From: Seiridium cupressi
Lineage: Eukaryota > Ascomycota > Sordariomycetes > Amphisphaeriales > Sporocadaceae
Direction of reading: 5' to 3'
Assembly (NCBI GenBank): GCA_036674765.1
Contig: JARVKI010000023.1
Coordinates: 124,001-188,000, forward strand
DNA length: 64,000 nt
The notes under the pieces were generated by a model. The model saw only the letters and a list, made by a program, of their open reading frames with translations. It had not been told where the DNA came from and ran no database searches. Position numbers and translations under genes: made by a program. Every line of letters starts with the position of its first letter. Position 1 is the first letter of the stretch. Shown here in pieces: positions 25,193-36,569 of the stretch.

Positions 25193-26803
25193 ATGTCTCC
25201 CAGGTTACGACCTCTTCGCCTGCCCGTGTTGGTAGAGCAGAGGAGAAAATACGAAGAGTACCAGAGCGAGACAGAGAGCGATTCCGTTCGTGATTTCGAC
25301 ATGATTGACACATCTTCGGACCTGGTCTCTCCTGTCACGCCAACCTTTTCCTCTCGCGGCCATCTTCGCTATTCAAGCTCCACCTCTTCATTCGAGACAA
25401 CGCCAGCCAGCTCTGAGCCGCCGTCTTCCCCGACGCAACCTTCGCACAAAGCAGGCAAGCGCATCCTCCCCGATGTCCAAGAGGAGCCAGTGGAGCATCG
25501 CACCTCTATTGATGACCTGGACGCGCTAGAGAATGGAGCTTTTGACGATCTATATGACTGTTTATGTGAGCATTACCAATTGAGTTTCATGTAGTATCGA
25601 CTAACCCACGTTGTAGGCGACGAGCCATGCATCCACAGAGACCATGATATGGTCCGAAGCGCCTCGGGTTTCTACACGCATGGCAGGGAGCCTGGCTTTG
25701 ACTTTGGCTTTCTTAGCGATGGTGACCTGAACATGACCTTGAGATCCTCGAGAAAACCGCGTGGCGGTTTTGAGTCGCCCTCGCTTGCCGGTCTAACTCA
25801 ACGTATGGGCAACAAATTCGCCGGGATCACCCAGTGGAGGAAACGGCAAGCGAGCATCACACAATCCCCTGTATCTGAGTTCGGATTCGAGCACCGGCCT
25901 GCCCTGTCCAGGGCAGCCTCGAGCCGGTCATCTTCATTATCTGCCTCGGTTCGATATCATCCTGACCGGACCAACGAACCACCGTTACCGCCAACTCCTG
26001 CGCTGTCGTTTTACGAAAGTAGCGATAGCTTAGTCCTGCCTGCGCCCGTCAACATTGAAAAGGCTCTCAACCTTGATCCTGCCGAGATCGAACGCGATCG
26101 CTCCCTCGCCACGACACCACTCTTGCCCCCTTTCATGAATGAAATTTCAACTGCCCCAGCCACAGCACACCCCTCGCCTTTGGTGTCTCCGAAGGTTGCT
26201 TCCCTGCCCGTTATGGAGCCACAGTCACCCCTTATGTCCCCGCCTCTAAGCACAAAGCCATCAGTCTCTTCGTTTCATCGCATTGGCATGTCTGGGGAAC
26301 TTCCGGTCATGCAAGAAGAGGACGAGACCTGGTGTAATCTCCTAGGCCACGCAAACTACACGATCATGCCTTCGCCGTACAAACCCGACCTGATCAATCT
26401 GGACACACTGCACCAGCTTCGCGCTGCTTGGGGAACTGCACGCATCAACTACACCAAGCACCTTGCGCGGACTGGGGAACACTACGGCATGACCTCCAAG
26501 ACCTACGCCTTGACCGAGGCCAAATGGGCCGAGACTAGGGCTCTCTGGCGAAAGCACCATGATGAGGTGGCACAGTTCATAATCACAAGCGGTGCAGCAG
26601 ACACGCTGCCCAAGTTCGATGAAGACGTTCCTACTGCCGTGCCGCATATGGACACCGAGGGCAAATTCCCGGAAAGAGGCGATGAGGACATTGTCGGACC
26701 TATGATCCGTGAAGCAACTATGCTTGTTCGCGGAGAAGGCGCTGACAAGAAAACCCCAAACTTTTGGCGCAACCTCGCCGGTCGAGTTGGCTTACGGAAG
26801 TAA
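25193..26803 (+). CDS. Conserved-looking Ser/Pro-rich fungal protein of unknown function
   Basis: Predicted 519 residues. Exons are 25193-25565 and 25617-26803, separated by a 51-base intron (GTGAGC...TTGTAG, branch CTAAC). The join gives YDCLCDEPCIHRDHDMV with an intact frame. Residues 1-110 are acidic and Ser/Thr-rich (YQSETESDSVRDFDMIDTSS). The middle is Ser/Pro-rich and disordered (SRSSSLSASVRYH, PPLPPTPALSFYES). The C-terminal 150 residues look folded and alpha-helical: LDTLHQLRAAWGTARINYTK, then YALTEAKWAETRALWRKHHD, ending KTPNFWRNLAGRVGLRK. This build resembles unnamed Pezizomycotina proteins with a conserved helical tail. I recognise no enzymatic motif. The ATG at 25193 has a strong context (ACACC before ATG); the upstream in-frame ATG at 24995 would add 66 low-complexity residues. 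Confidence 0.8.
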
Positions 26804-28344
26804 GCCCGCCACATGTTTTTACGAACGTACGACCCTTCGGTTGTCATGACGATCACGAATTCAGCGTGATTCCACGCTCATTACATGATAACGATTTGTT
26901 TTATTGTTGTTTTCGCACGAGATACCCACCTACAGTCACTCCTTTGACATCCTACGGACAGCATACACTTCTTTGCACCCAGGCTTTCGACGTATTGTCT
27001 TGGGGCATAACTGTTTATTGTTTATTTGTTGCATGTTTACAACCACATTCGCATGCCCCTGTGGGGCGCGAACCTGCTACATTTTCTAGCGTCTTGTTCT
27101 ACTTGATTGCGGGTACCCCGCTGCGATAGAAATCATTCTGCTCGAGACTACGGTGTTCTGGAATGGCGTCGACACGGGGCGACGTCCCCTTTTCTAGATT
27201 TGGAACAACATGTGTATAGCGAAGCAATTCTGTACACTGGGCACAAAATTTCGGACAATAGAGACGGGACATTGAGGCCAACTAGGCTGGACAATAAAAC
27301 CGGTAATCTTTAGTGTTTACCGACTTATTACCTACTGGCGCCAAGGATGGATTGGGACGGCGAGAGGTGTGCGAAGCTTTAGATCTGTACATGACCATTG
27401 TATCGCCTCCAGATGGAGAACAAAGATGGGGGAGAGCGGAGGAGACGGCCGGTGTGGTTGTCTAGCTTGCTGTGTCCACCGTGACTACAGCCTCCGGTTC
27501 CCGAGTCCGGTCAATCGGTCTCGGGGGCGTCGAGGAGATCCTTAGAGAGAGGTCCAGAAGCTTCTCTATGTATCTGATGATATATGAATCAAAGGAACCA
27601 ATGAAGCAAACAGATGCTTGTGCGCAAACTTGTGATACTGAACTGCCCACTGAATGAATGTTAATTTCAATGCATCTAGCTGTCATTATATGTGGTCAAC
27701 ATCAACGAATGGACAGCTAGCTGTCTGATACCCGCGGGTGGCATGCCAGACGGCCAAGTGCTTGGTGCAATGTCATGTCCTGTTTAATTTGCTGAAATGA
27801 TGAGCGCACAGTAGGGGTTGGGCCTTTTAGACTTAACAAAAAGACTGAAGTTAGCGTTTGTCTCATCTACATTATATGGTAGAATAATCGGCCTAGTTCG
27901 GAAATAACCAACAACTAATATCTTTCCTTTCTCTACAGTCCAGTGCTGTAGCTGGTCTGTTATTGATGTCATTCTTTCTAAATATGTCCTCGGAAACTTT
28001 GCGATTTGATGGGGACCATTACTGACTACATGCAGTCAGTCTCAACCGTGGATTGTTCTCAAGGTTTCCTAAAGCTGGCGATCCTATAGTGTGGAAACAA
28101 CCACCAACGAATAATTTCAGCTTCCTTAAACGATTGCATTTCGTATCTCTTTGCTACGGACTAGCAGACCATGACTTCCTCATGTCTGTTTTCAAGATGT
28201 AATGAATGAAGCCCACTTCCTCAAGTGATCCAATTCGCCCTACACCCTTCTCAGAGCGACTCGTACCCAACATGCCACTAAGTCGTAACTCACGATAGAC
28301 TGCCGACCGCAGAAAAGAGGCGTGATTGTAATGAGGGTAGTTCT
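26804..28344. other. Intergenic between convergent genes
   Basis: Spacer between the 3' ends of the Ser/Pro-rich gene and the minus-strand secreted protein. Only short random frames; nothing supportable was found. Confidence 0.5.
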
Positions 28345-28792
28345 TTAACAGAGCTTTTCCTTCGCCAAGAAATCCTTGAGCTTAGGGACGCAGGAGGCAC
28401 AGGAGCAGATCTAGATTATTTCAGTCAGCCAGCTACTCTCGAATATCTCCGTCCTTTTTTGTCTTGTTGCCCCACAACCATGATACACCAATCACATTGT
28501 CTCGAGGGGCATCGGCATGGGTAGGACTTACTGCATCGGAATCCCCATCGACGCATCCGACCAGTTTTTCGACGTCACCAGCTGCGATAGCAGGCACAAT
28601 GCAGACGGCATCAACGATGACAGTGATACACTTGAGTGGATTGCAGGATGCTTGGGTTGAGGCAAATTTTGCAACGGCTAGAGCTTGGTTCACGCTTGCT
28701 TCCCGGTCGACGAGGACCTCGTTGGGGGAGGGTGCAGCTAAGCTGGTGGTAGTGGCAGCGAAGAGAGCAATAATGATGTTGTTGAACTGCAT
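28345..28792 (-). CDS. Small secreted eight-cysteine protein, candidate effector
   Basis: Exons are 28792-28532 and 28410-28345, with a 121-base intron (GTAAGT...AATCTAG, branch GCTGAC). Read without splicing, the frame runs into the intron and loses the last four cysteines. The spliced product has 108 residues. A signal peptide (MQFNNIIIALFAATTTSLAA) is followed by a possible Lys/Arg-free propeptide. The mature part has cysteines at about 50, 55, 64, 80, 89, 91, 94 and 108, within CNPLKCITVIVDAVC, DVEKLVGC, AICSCASC and the terminal KLC. The even cysteine number, hydrophobic helix between cysteines and short length suit a disulfide-bonded extracellular protein. The spacing loosely recalls saposin-like fungal calcium-binding (CBP1-type) proteins, but I cannot confirm this. 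It lacks the CC doublets of hydrophobins. It stands isolated in a long spacer, typical of effector candidates. Confidence 0.75.
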
Positions 28793-31767
28793 TTTGGGTG
28801 AATTGTGGGTTTCGGTGAATTTTATTGTTTGGTGATGATGAATATGGGCTTGAACTTGAGTGTGAGTGTTGATACTGTTGATGCTGATGATACTGCTGAG
28901 GAGTTGATGGACTTTGGCTGGAGGAGAAGCGAGGTTTTATATTCGTCATTTGATCTAGGACTTTGATCGTCGAGCTTTCTTCCATGAGTTCCGTTCGCTA
29001 CTTTGGGTTCGTCTTGATAGGAATCCAATGCTTCAAGGAGCCAAAAGTTCCTATGTGATAGGAAGGACCCTGTGTATCCCGTCTTGGACATTTCGACGGT
29101 CGGTTCAATTGGTAAGAGATCGACGGATACATTCACTGATCCTTTCCGATTTGGGACAAAAAAAAGTAACACTGACGAATGTGCCAAGATAGACCGCAAT
29201 GGCACTATGGTCTTAGGGAACAAGATATTGGAGCCGTTTAGATGTGGTAGAGTACAGACCTAACAAGAAGCCTTTAGGCCACATCCCTAGCCTCACTGTC
29301 ACCGGGCGTTATCTCGTTCTGGACTAGTTCAAGCCAGCATCAACGTTACTTAAGCTGTTGCTTATTCTTGACCCGTCTTATGCGGACCCTCTGCATCTCG
29401 AATCGAGAAACAACGGGAACAATGCGACTAAGAACCAAATTCCCGAGACACCATGGCGACCCACAAGAAACTCGAAATTATTTCGAAGATCTTCTGCGGA
29501 TTCTAGCCAATGAACGATTGCCAAGGCCGACTCCCGTACAGTAGTTGATCTGGTCGGTAGATACTATGACTTTCGGTTGAATGGGTATAAAAATATGCTG
29601 ATTCGGTTTCGCAACCTCTTATAACATCCACGCCGATGATATAATATAGAGCAACTGAAATATTGAACCAGTCACTCGTACGCCAACAATACATTTTGGT
29701 TGTTATAGTGAACTAGCGTTGAAGGACTCTGAGGCTGAGAGTGTTGCCGGCTTGTCTTGGATGTGGTATGGATCATGTCACGCCCCTAGGAGGCCGGGTG
29801 CAATGATCGTTTCCAGCTTATGTTATACATCAAACAAAGGTGCCGCCCGACAACCCTGTGATTTTTGTCCGACGAGGCAGCCACGGGACGGCCGAAAAGG
29901 CCGACTTCTTAAAGAATTGTGGTGTCTGTGGCAATGTCTGCCGGCTGTAGCTAACCACACAGTCAAGCCCCCATACCAGTTTGGCGAATCAGCGCAAAGA
30001 AACCATAAATTGCAGAATTCCCTGTGGTCGTGGAAATATCAACAAGGCGGGACGCCAACACCCGATCGTTCATCCCCCGTCCAAGCCGCTGCTTCATGCA
30101 GTCGCTTCCCGCGCTGACTTAAGGTTAAACATCTGGGGTGAGACCTGGCGGGGTAATGTCGAAAAAAGTTGATTTCTACCGCCGGACGTGATGGCTGAAA
30201 AGTTGCGTCGGCGGCTTGTGGCTTAAAGCGAGGACTTATGGCCAGGTAGAAATAGCACGATCTTCTTTCGTCCATTGTCATTCTATGGTTGGGAACAGCT
30301 TTCTCAAGCCGTGTTGAGGGCATCTAGCGTTGCCAAAAGTTCCTTCCCGAATTCAGGGAGGCGTCGTCGATCGGTTAAGATGTTCTTCGCTCCTGGTTAG
30401 AATTACGTATACTGCCATTAAGGTCACATCTCACAGGCTTTAAGCTTCATGTGTAGCCCTCTGATCGCATCCTCTCGAAAAACTATCGAATGCACCTCTT
30501 CCGTCTAAATTGTGAAACGTTGTAGTCGGGAAGGAGTCTTTGGAAAGCCAGGTCTAGAAAATTCGGTACGTCCCTTGGGACTATGTAACTACGGGAACTG
30601 GACGCCCGTCCTTCAAAATGGTGCCTATTTTACATCTCTGTCGAAGAGGGACCAGTCATGTCCACCATTCCCTCACTGGCTGCCTCCAAAAAATCAACCA
30701 GCCTCATGAATTCCAGCATCTGATGATATTACGTAGCCGGCATATGTCACCCTTTGTTTTGAATCACCATGCTGTAACATCGATGGCCGATTCGGAGAGG
30801 ATATATCAAAAGCTTGTGGTAGAGGCGACAGGCTTGTGGGAAATTTCCAACATGATCTTCCTGCAAAGTTCTCCCTTTTCAGAGTAACGACAGGAGTCGT
30901 CTTTGAAACGTGTATGGGGTTTCTATTGCTGTATAGCCAGGCACTTTTTCTCCAAGTGAATTCCACTACACTAAATCTCACTACACCCAGTCATCTGAAT
31001 ACAGTCAATCGGCGTTTTAGAAAGGAATGGTAATGGTCTACTACAACACGATTCACCTTCACGATTTTGAATCATAGGGGTGGTGTAACCATTAGTATGC
31101 ATCACTAAAGGGTGCGTGTCGCACGCTCCGCTGTCAGGAAGAAGGGTCTGTGGCCTATACATAGCCTTAGGGCTCAAACGGTATGCCAGTATCTTTCAAC
31201 GATGGTGCTTGGGTTATGAGGTATCTGACAATACTTAAACTTGGAATATTATTCGCACCGCAATCTCGACGCCCTTCCACGGTTCGGTTCCAAAGTATAT
31301 ATTACTATTGTACCTGGCATAGCCACGTACCATACCATGATGGAAGCCGGGAATAATCCTTGTTATATGCGGTAGAGGCTCTGTATAGGAGACATCATTG
31401 TCATAGAACATGCTTGCCACCCTTGAAACAACGACCGGCTTGACTGTTTTGCGCAATGTCGGAAACCCAGCTCTTATTAGAGCTCCAGAGCGCCTACGGT
31501 GCAAAGTGGCACGCGACCGAATATCGACCGTCTTCCACTTTAGACCAGAGTCAATCGAATCGATCTGTGTAGCCTTCGTAGTAGTGAAATCCGACTTCTA
31601 TAGGGCCGGCCTCGCAATATCCGGGTTGTTCAGCGGCCTCCGTGGTACAATATTGCTCGTAGCAACAGCAGCTACGGGTCGGCAAACCGATGGCGAGACT
31701 TGAGCAACTCGACGCAGCATTCTCGTCGATGATAATCCATATCCAAGCTTCCAATCAGGCCATTCCA
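28793..31767. other. Intergenic, no gene seen
   Basis: The first about 200 bases upstream of 28792 hold the leader and promoter of the secreted protein gene. The rest has only short frames. A minus-strand Cys-rich frame near 31750-31551 has no supporting start or splice context. Confidence 0.45.
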
Positions 31768-32079
31768 TCAAGCGTACGATGGTATCAATGCATTACTGCT
31801 TTGCACGAATGGTTGGTCCCGCTTCTCCTCATATCTAGGATCGAACCAGTTTTCGCTCGAATGCTTAGACCTTTTAAAACAGCACCGTCCAAAGAGTCTA
31901 GGCCCGCATAGGGCACAGGTGCAAACTAGGATCGTGAAGGCGATTGTTGCCGCGGCGGCGGCGGCGAGCCCGATGATGAAGTCTCTTTCGAAGTTGTTGT
32001 TCACAACATCGACGGCGGCCAAACTTGGATCAATGCAGGAAAGGAGGATGAGTGTTGTTACTGCCCTAAACCGAAACAT
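31768..32079 (-). CDS. Possible small single-pass membrane protein
   Basis: Predicted 103 residues from the ATG at 32079. A signal peptide-like start (MFRFRAVTTLILLSCIDPSLA) is followed by a short hydrophilic stretch. Then comes a transmembrane segment (FIIGLAAAAAATIAFTILVC), a Cys/Arg-rich juxtamembrane patch (CGPRLFGRCCFKR) and a polar tail ending NALIPSYA. This order suits a type I membrane protein with a palmitoylatable cytosolic face. An in-frame ATG at 32127 would add 16 hydrophilic residues and mask the signal, so the inner start is preferred. No homologous family is recognised, so this may be a lineage-specific gene or a fortunate frame. No intron is needed. Confidence 0.4.
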   Translation of the reverse strand: MFRFRAVTTLILLSCIDPSLAAVDVVNNNFERDFIIGLAAAAAATIAFTILVCTCALCGPRLFGRCCFKRSKHSSENWFDPRYEEKRDQPFVQSSNALIPSYA

Positions 32080-33248
32080 TGTTTGCGACCCCAATTGTGA
32101 TGCGTGTCTCGTCGTTTGTTCAATCAATCTGAAACCTGCCAGCGTACTATGAGAAGGTTGAAGGTAATTTTAGTGTTGTTGAGAAGGAAATAGTCCCAAA
32201 ATCAAACCTCAAGGGTCGAGAAAGCATTGCTTAGAGTCTGACTTGATGCCTCCCTGGAAGGATTCGGGTACCGCCACCCCCAGAGGCTCCGGCAACACCG
32301 CCATGAGCGTGTTTGTTCGTGCGCGCCTGGGTGATGACCATCGTTATGCAGTCAGATCAGCTCTGAGACGGGGCCTATCAGGACAATGGCAGTGTCTCGT
32401 ACTCCCAAAGCGACCGAGCTTGGCACGGATTGTCGTGTCACTTTCCAGTGGTTGGGGGCACAATGCAGTGCTGACACTGCGTCAGATGTCTCCAGCGAAC
32501 GCCGATGTCCAACCCTCTCGTGGCTGTGCCGTCTCCCACAATGAAGAATCATCTAAGGGTTATTGGGACGTCTCAGTAAGCCGATCAACAGAGTACAGCC
32601 ACGGTGGTCTTCAGCCCTCTGGGCAGCCTATTGCGGCTGCGTGCTTAAGCATTTCCATTGCTAACGCGAACCTCAAAACCAAGACCGCTACAGAGGCATC
32701 AATGGAATAATGCTCCCCACTGTTAGTTAGTCTCTATTGTACCAGAATCGCGCTTTTCTATTACGAATGATTAACCATGAGGACCAACACCAACGGGTGA
32801 TCTTGCAACTGTGCACTATTCCTTGGCTGAACAGAGACTCTGGGCCACTCTAGTTGCTTGGGGGCAGAATATCGAGCCGATGTCGTTCTAAGATATAGAC
32901 TGTGGCCCTAGCGGAGGGCAATGATGGAATAGAGAGCCGTTGCAGCACTTCCGGTTTCTGAAATGCACAAACAAGGAGCTGAATAACTTGTGCACTTAAA
33001 CACATAAAGCCAGCCAACCTGTTTCCAGTGGCCTGGGTCAGTCTTGGGATCCATGTCTTGCGATGCTAAGCACGTGGGTCGACAATGGCGTCGGCAGTGC
33101 CTTTGACGTCACTGTTGTTCCACGCGGCCAGGGAGCTTCTGGTCCGCGTTCTGCTACAACACAACCCAAGTCGAGTTGTTTTATGTTTTTTGCGTGCTGC
33201 GATACTTTAGAAGCCCAGGTGCAATTGCCTTATTGCATAGCAGCAGAG
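32080..33248. other. Intergenic, promoter side of two divergent genes
   Basis: A 155-codon plus frame at 32243-32710 shows no family motif and poor codon bias, so it is not called. The right end must hold the uniporter promoter. Confidence 0.45.
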
Positions 33249-34756
33249 ATGAGCTATGTGTTCCGACGACGCTGCACACAGCTGAGCAGTACAGCGCTCC
33301 GGTGGTCAGCGCCTACCACCCCCTGCCAGAGCCGGCTGCAGCAGACAAGCTACAAGGCGGTGACTTATCGAGCGTTCCGAACTACGACCCGGTTCCACAA
33401 GGCACTGGAGGACGAGACAGCAAGAGAAACAAATCAGAGGGATCAGGACGCGCATGAAAAAGATGTCAGGGATGGCATAGAAGCTGCCACCAAGCAGCAA
33501 ATCAAGCGGCCATGGCAGCGCGAGGGCGCCGACAAGCCGCCCGTCGACCAAGAGTCCAAGAAATTGAACAAGGCCATGACAAAAGGTGCGGATCTGGAAC
33601 ACATCCCCCAAGAAGGCTGATCTAAACTTGCTGACACTGTTTCTTCCGCCCAGGAAAGCTGTTGACAACGCCAACACGTTTACTCAAACTCATCATACCG
33701 ATCCCGGCCGATGCGACGCACGACGAGAAAGGCAACAAGGGGGAGTTCAGATCTCTAGCACAAAATGAGGATATCCAACCGCTCGCCCTCCTCGTGCATC
33801 CCCACCAGCCGCTCTCCTATCTCGAGCGACTCATCCAGGCCGAGCTGCCACCTGTCTATGACGACAAAGGTCGCGAGAAGATGCCCAATGTATACTTCCG
33901 CGCCGAAGCCTCAGAGAAAGACGAGAGCGGGCAGAAGAAGCAGGACGCCGAGAACATTGCTTCGGCTTCCGGGCTAGGAAGAGAAGGACCTGACACGCCG
34001 AACAAGCACAAAGACTGGGTGCGATGGAGCAGCAGCACCGAGATTGGCGATTTCATTCGGGATGCAGCCCGTGGCCAAGAGTTCGCCATTGACATTGACG
34101 GGCATAATACTGAGCTGCTGGTTGGTGTGCCCAGCTTCAATGATCGAACACATTACCTGCGGGTCCGGTTACGGCGTATGTCACGTAAGATAGACGAGCT
34201 GTCCAAGATCAAACATGAGTGTGATATTCTTGCCCACCGAGGGGCGCAGAGGATTGCAAAGGGAGGATTTGCCGCGTTGGCGGGATGGTGGGGAGTCGTG
34301 TACTTTGTCACTTTCCACACCGATGCAGGTTGGGACTTGGTAGAGCCTGTGACATACCTTGCCGGACTGACGACCATCATGGGCGGTTACCTCTGGTTTC
34401 TCTTCATCAGCAAGGACCTCAGCTACCGGGCAGCTCTCAACATCACAGTTACGCGTCGTCAGAATATGCTATACCAGTCTCGAGGATTCGATCCGCAGAG
34501 GTGGGACTCATTAGTGAACGACGCCAATGCCCTTCGTAAGGAGATCCGTATGATCGCCGAGGAATACGACGTAGAGTACGACGAGACCAAGGATCTGGGT
34601 GGAGAGGAAGTCCAGGAGACGCTGGACAAGGAGCTAGAGAAGAGAGACAAGGGCAAGAACGACGAGGAGGTTGAGGAGGAAGAGGAGACCACGAAGGAAG
34701 CCAAGAAACAGGCAAAGGAGCAGGATAAAGACCAAGATAAGAAGAAGGAGGATTAG
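33249..34756 (+). CDS. MCU: Mitochondrial calcium uniporter pore protein
   Basis: Inner-membrane channel subunit, 479 residues, that lets Ca2+ into the matrix down the membrane potential. Exons are 33249-33585 and 33654-34756; the 68-base intron starts GTGCGG and ends CGCCCAG. A basic presequence ([20 protein letters not shown]...) precedes a charged linker. The matrix N-terminal domain begins about [16 protein letters not shown] (115-130). Two membrane segments, about 318-333 ([16 protein letters not shown]) and 346-364, flank the selectivity-filter signature [12 protein letters not shown] at 339-350. This matches the WDxxEP motif, with the acidic ring (D340, E343) intact. Coiled coils ([12 protein letters not shown] and [13 protein letters not shown]) surround the pore. 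The tail is a highly charged run of Glu/Lys ([15 protein letters not shown]). The ATG at 33249 is chosen because it exposes the presequence; the frame opens earlier at 33063. Confidence 0.93.
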
Positions 34757-34962
34757 GCTTGATTGTGGAGATACCGGTACACGTAGACTATTCTTGAAGC
34801 GAAGCATTGCAGTTTGTCAAATATAATCTATATTAGACATTCAACCTATGTCCAAAAACCCTTTTTCCTTTTTCCTTTTTCTTTTGTCTAAACTCCGGGC
34901 CTAGAAACGCTCTCGAATACTTCCTAATGTTTTCCCTTTCAACACATCGTGGCACTGATCTT

Positions 34963-35530
34963 TCATGCATTCAACGACTCCTTGAGAACCCGGATCTGCT
35001 CAAGGACGCTCTCCTTGCTGCTGCCGCCCTTGGCCGAACGCATCTCCACGCTCTTTTCGTAGTCAAAGCTCTTGGCAATATCTTTCTCGAACCTGGAGTC
35101 GACGCCCTTGAGTTGCTCGTAGGTGAGCTTGTCCATGGGGGTATTGGTGTTCTCGGACAGGGCAACAACCTGACCGGAGTTATGGTGGGTCTCACGGAAC
35201 GGCACGCCCTTGCGGACAAGGTAGTCTGCAATATCTGTGGCCAGCATGGAGGGATCAAGAGCAGCCTTCATCTTCCTCGAGGCTGTCTGGGTTCTTCTTC
35301 TGGGGCATGAGCGAGCTGCCGGTGGACTACGCATCAGCTAGGCGAACGAAGCCGAACTCGGCTGTCGAATAGATGATGAGATCCTCGACCCATCAAGAAA
35401 TATGTGTCATGACCATAGATGCCCACTGCAGGAATTCAGCTACAAAGTCACGGTCGGCAACACCACCCCATAGCATGTTCTCGCCGGGCTTGCTGTTGAG
35501 CCATGATTGTGAGATCTGGTCTAATTGAAG
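34963..35530 (-). pseudogene. Doubly deleted remnant of argininosuccinate lyase
   Basis: Dead copy of argininosuccinate lyase, the last enzyme of arginine synthesis. Reading minus, an N-terminal piece (SKPGENMLWGG) joins directly to VADRDFVAEFLQWASM, so roughly 200 residues of the normal protein are missing at about 35467. The frame continues with stops at 35395 (TGA, in HIS*WVEDL) and 35329 (TAG, in ADA*STG), then GSSLMPQKKNPDSLE, the conserved active-site loop. At about 35275 a second deletion of roughly 65 residues with a frame change joins it to KMKAALDPSMLATDIADYLV. The C-terminus is then open to the normal end, including KGVPFRETHHNSGQVVAL and DKLTYEQLKGVDSRFEKD. It lies about 200 bases past the uniporter gene, tail-to-tail. 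A working paralog presumably lies elsewhere. Family assignment is very strong; deletion sizes are estimated from memory of the family. Confidence 0.88.
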
Positions 35531-36569
35531 GGAAACAAATATATTGACTCAAATGATCTACACTAGATCAAGCTCAGATTTTCTGTTTCACGCACTTTGT
35601 ATGGTCCCTTTTTTGCAGCATGATGGTCATGAAAGAGGGCAGCTGCGAAATGGCTCCGATGTTATCAATCGATGAAAATCTAGCCGGGGTTTAGCTGCAT
35701 ATCTGTAAAAGATCGACCACGCATACGTGCATGGGCCGCCGATATTTTTGGGCAAGAGCAAACTCAGCCGGGAGGCTGGTCCGTTGCCGTAAAGAAAGAC
35801 TCAAGTGGGTGGACAGCAGCAAATTACTTTTTGTTCAATTTGATTATTAGTGAGTAGCCAACTGGTCTGAGAAAACCCATCATGTATCCTCCACCTCAAC
35901 ACCAATTGATTATATTCTATTGGATTTTTGCCGAACGAGGTACCTTCACCAATTAGGAGCTTTGCAGGCTAAGCTACCCCTGCACCTGTCGTCGAAAGTT
36001 GCACAACCACCGGCTCTCCCACTCAAACACGGTGCGCTCAAAGCCGCCCTTCCTCAAATGGTAGGTAGAGGCTGCAATGCTGCTTTCCAGTTGGCCAATC
36101 CCACTATATGATTTGCATGTGTCGGATGACAATATCCGATTTGCTATTGGCTGCTGAGAGGCCGGTTGGGCAGCACAAGTAGTCGTTCTCCGTATACTTT
36201 TCCCAGCTATCGCGAGTCTGATTTGCTGGAGCGACGCAGACATGATCCAGCCGCCCCAGTTGACCCCTCGCCGGACGGATGCGCTGAGGCTGCAGGGGCT
36301 CCGGGTGTGGCCGCGAGTGACGTTAATAAGTTTACGTAGGACGGCCACTTTGCCATCATCAGACCACAGTAACCTGTTCGTGGACTCGCCCGACTGCTCG
36401 AGCTTGTGTTTTTCTGCTTTTGCGCTCATACTGCTGTTCCCTTGTCAGGGGGGAGTATTTATTGAGCCCTACAGGAGTGGTTCTGCCCTCTGACCCCGCA
36501 GTATATTCCGTATCCACAACGACTCAACTCAACCTTACACAGCTACTCCCTGCGACAGCCTCATTGGCC
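35531..36569. other. Intergenic; promoter of the acyltransferase gene
   Basis: It holds the upstream region of the gene starting at 36570. The 151-codon minus frame (36429-35974) lacks any motif. I did not find a clear ATCWGATAA (SreA-type) iron-response site here. The 150 bases before the ATG are C/A-rich, as in fungal leaders. Confidence 0.5.

Noticed and set aside
32243..32710. 155-codon plus frame upstream of the uniporter gene
   Set aside because: Composition is not protein-like and no domain is visible.
35974..36429. 151-codon minus frame upstream of the siderophore acyltransferase
   Set aside because: Overlaps the expected promoter; no motif.
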